Source of the DNA: Candidatus Aminicenantota bacterium
GTDB lineage: Bacteria > Acidobacteriota > Aminicenantia > Aminicenantales > Aminicenantaceae
Reading direction: 5' to 3'
Length of the DNA stretch: 5,142 nucleotides
Assembly (NCBI GenBank): GCA_016926925.1
Contig: JAFGNQ010000167.1
Coordinates: 1 to 5,142, forward strand
The notes beneath the pieces were generated by a model that saw nothing but the letters and a program-made list of their open reading frames with translations, searched no databases and was not told where the DNA came from. Made by a program: the position numbers and the translations under genes. Of this stretch, positions 4,776-5,142 are shown piece after piece; position 1 is the stretch's first letter, and each line of letters begins with the position of its first letter.

Positions 4776-5142
4776 ATGAAAACAAAATCAGACACGGTAT
4801 TAGAGCATCCGAAGCCGTTTCATCTGGACGAAAAAACGGCAGGAAAGCTGAAGTTTGATGCTTTGAAGGAGATGTTTGAACATCATTACAACAACTGCGA
4901 GGAGTACAGGAAATACGCGGAAGTGAACAACGTCAGACCGAATGACATCAAGACAATAGAAGATATAAACAAAATACCTCCTGTGCCTTCGGAGGTCTTC
5001 AGGGATGTGGACAAGGTCATAAGCAGCGTTCCTGAGAAGGACGTCGTAATGATAGCCACGACCAGCTCAACCACTTCCAAAAAGCCTTGCAAGTATCCGC
5101 TCGATGCTGTCACGCTCAGACGCACCACTACGTCCGGCGTCC
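4776..5142 (+). CDS. LuxE/PaaK-like acyl-adenylating (acyl-protein synthetase type) enzyme, N-terminal part
   Basis: The first 122 residues of a protein related to the ANL adenylating superfamily, most like LuxE acyl-protein synthetases. LuxE activates a fatty acid with ATP and takes it as an acyl-enzyme before reduction by LuxC. Evidence: a helical N-terminus with the pattern HHYNNCEEYRKYAE (36-49), then IEDINKIPPVPSEVF (61-75), which is the usual 'lP.vp...F' segment, and the nucleotide-binding loop ATTSSTTSKKP (94-104) followed by LDAVTLRR (109-116). The loop is normally (T/S)SGTTGxP; here both glycines are Ser (98 and 101), which may mean altered activity. Start and operon membership are set by the GGAGGTGA site four bases upstream of the ATG. 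The gene is cut by the right edge, so the adenylation core and any acyl-acceptor residue are unseen. Substrate is unknown; a PaaK-type aryl-CoA ligase or a sugar/polymer acyltransferase relative cannot be excluded. Confidence 0.7.
   Translation, partial: MKTKSDTVLEHPKPFHLDEKTAGKLKFDALKEMFEHHYNNCEEYRKYAEVNNVRPNDIKTIEDINKIPPVPSEVFRDVDKVISSVPEKDVVMIATTSSTTSKKPCKYPLDAVTLRRTTTSGV

Noticed and set aside
4886..5128. 80-residue minus-strand frame at the right edge
   Set aside because: It is antisense to the LuxE-like gene, whose start has a strong ribosome site and operon context.

Overview
The window looks archaeal. Divergent promoters carry archaeal-type A/T-rich TATA elements, and three of them lie about 25-28 bases before an ATG, which predicts leaderless mRNAs. 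Two small secreted proteins have class III (prepilin-peptidase type) signal peptides. The partial gene at the left edge is the N-terminal part of an archaeal GspE/FlaI-type pilus-assembly ATPase. Base composition is moderate, with one clearly A/T-rich gene. A DPANN-type or other uncultivated archaeon is plausible, but the window has no phylogenetic marker, so this is inference.

Layout: (1) 1-789, minus strand: 263 residues of the secretion/pilus ATPase, running off the left edge before its nucleotide-binding motifs. (2) 790-946: divergent intergenic region with a promoter facing each way and a 6-4-6 inverted repeat between them. (3) 947-1828, plus strand: a 293-residue winged-helix regulator, A/T-rich and probably leaderless. 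(4) 1829-1915: convergent gap with T-tracts as likely terminators. (5) 1916-2958, minus strand: two pilin-like proteins read from the right, joined by an ATGA stop/start overlap. (6) 2959-3098: second divergent promoter region with another 6-4-6 inverted repeat. (7) 3099-5142, plus strand: a tight operon of a Roadblock/LC7-like protein, a FIST-domain protein (ATGA overlap) and the start of a LuxE/PaaK-like acyl-adenylating enzyme. The last has a strong GGAGGTGA ribosome site overlapping the FIST stop and runs off the right edge.

How the parts may work together: the left half encodes pieces of a type IV pilus or archaellum-like system, with a regulator placed between ATPase and pilins. The right half combines a small-GTPase-regulator fold (Roadblock), a predicted ligand-sensing protein (FIST) and a carboxylate-activating enzyme. 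Such a Roadblock-FIST-LuxE operon, divergently transcribed from pilins, is the best candidate here for an undescribed sensory or acyl-modification system. No function is proven by the sequence.

There is no stretch over 300 bases without a gene, and I saw no tRNA, rRNA, CRISPR array or insertion sequence.
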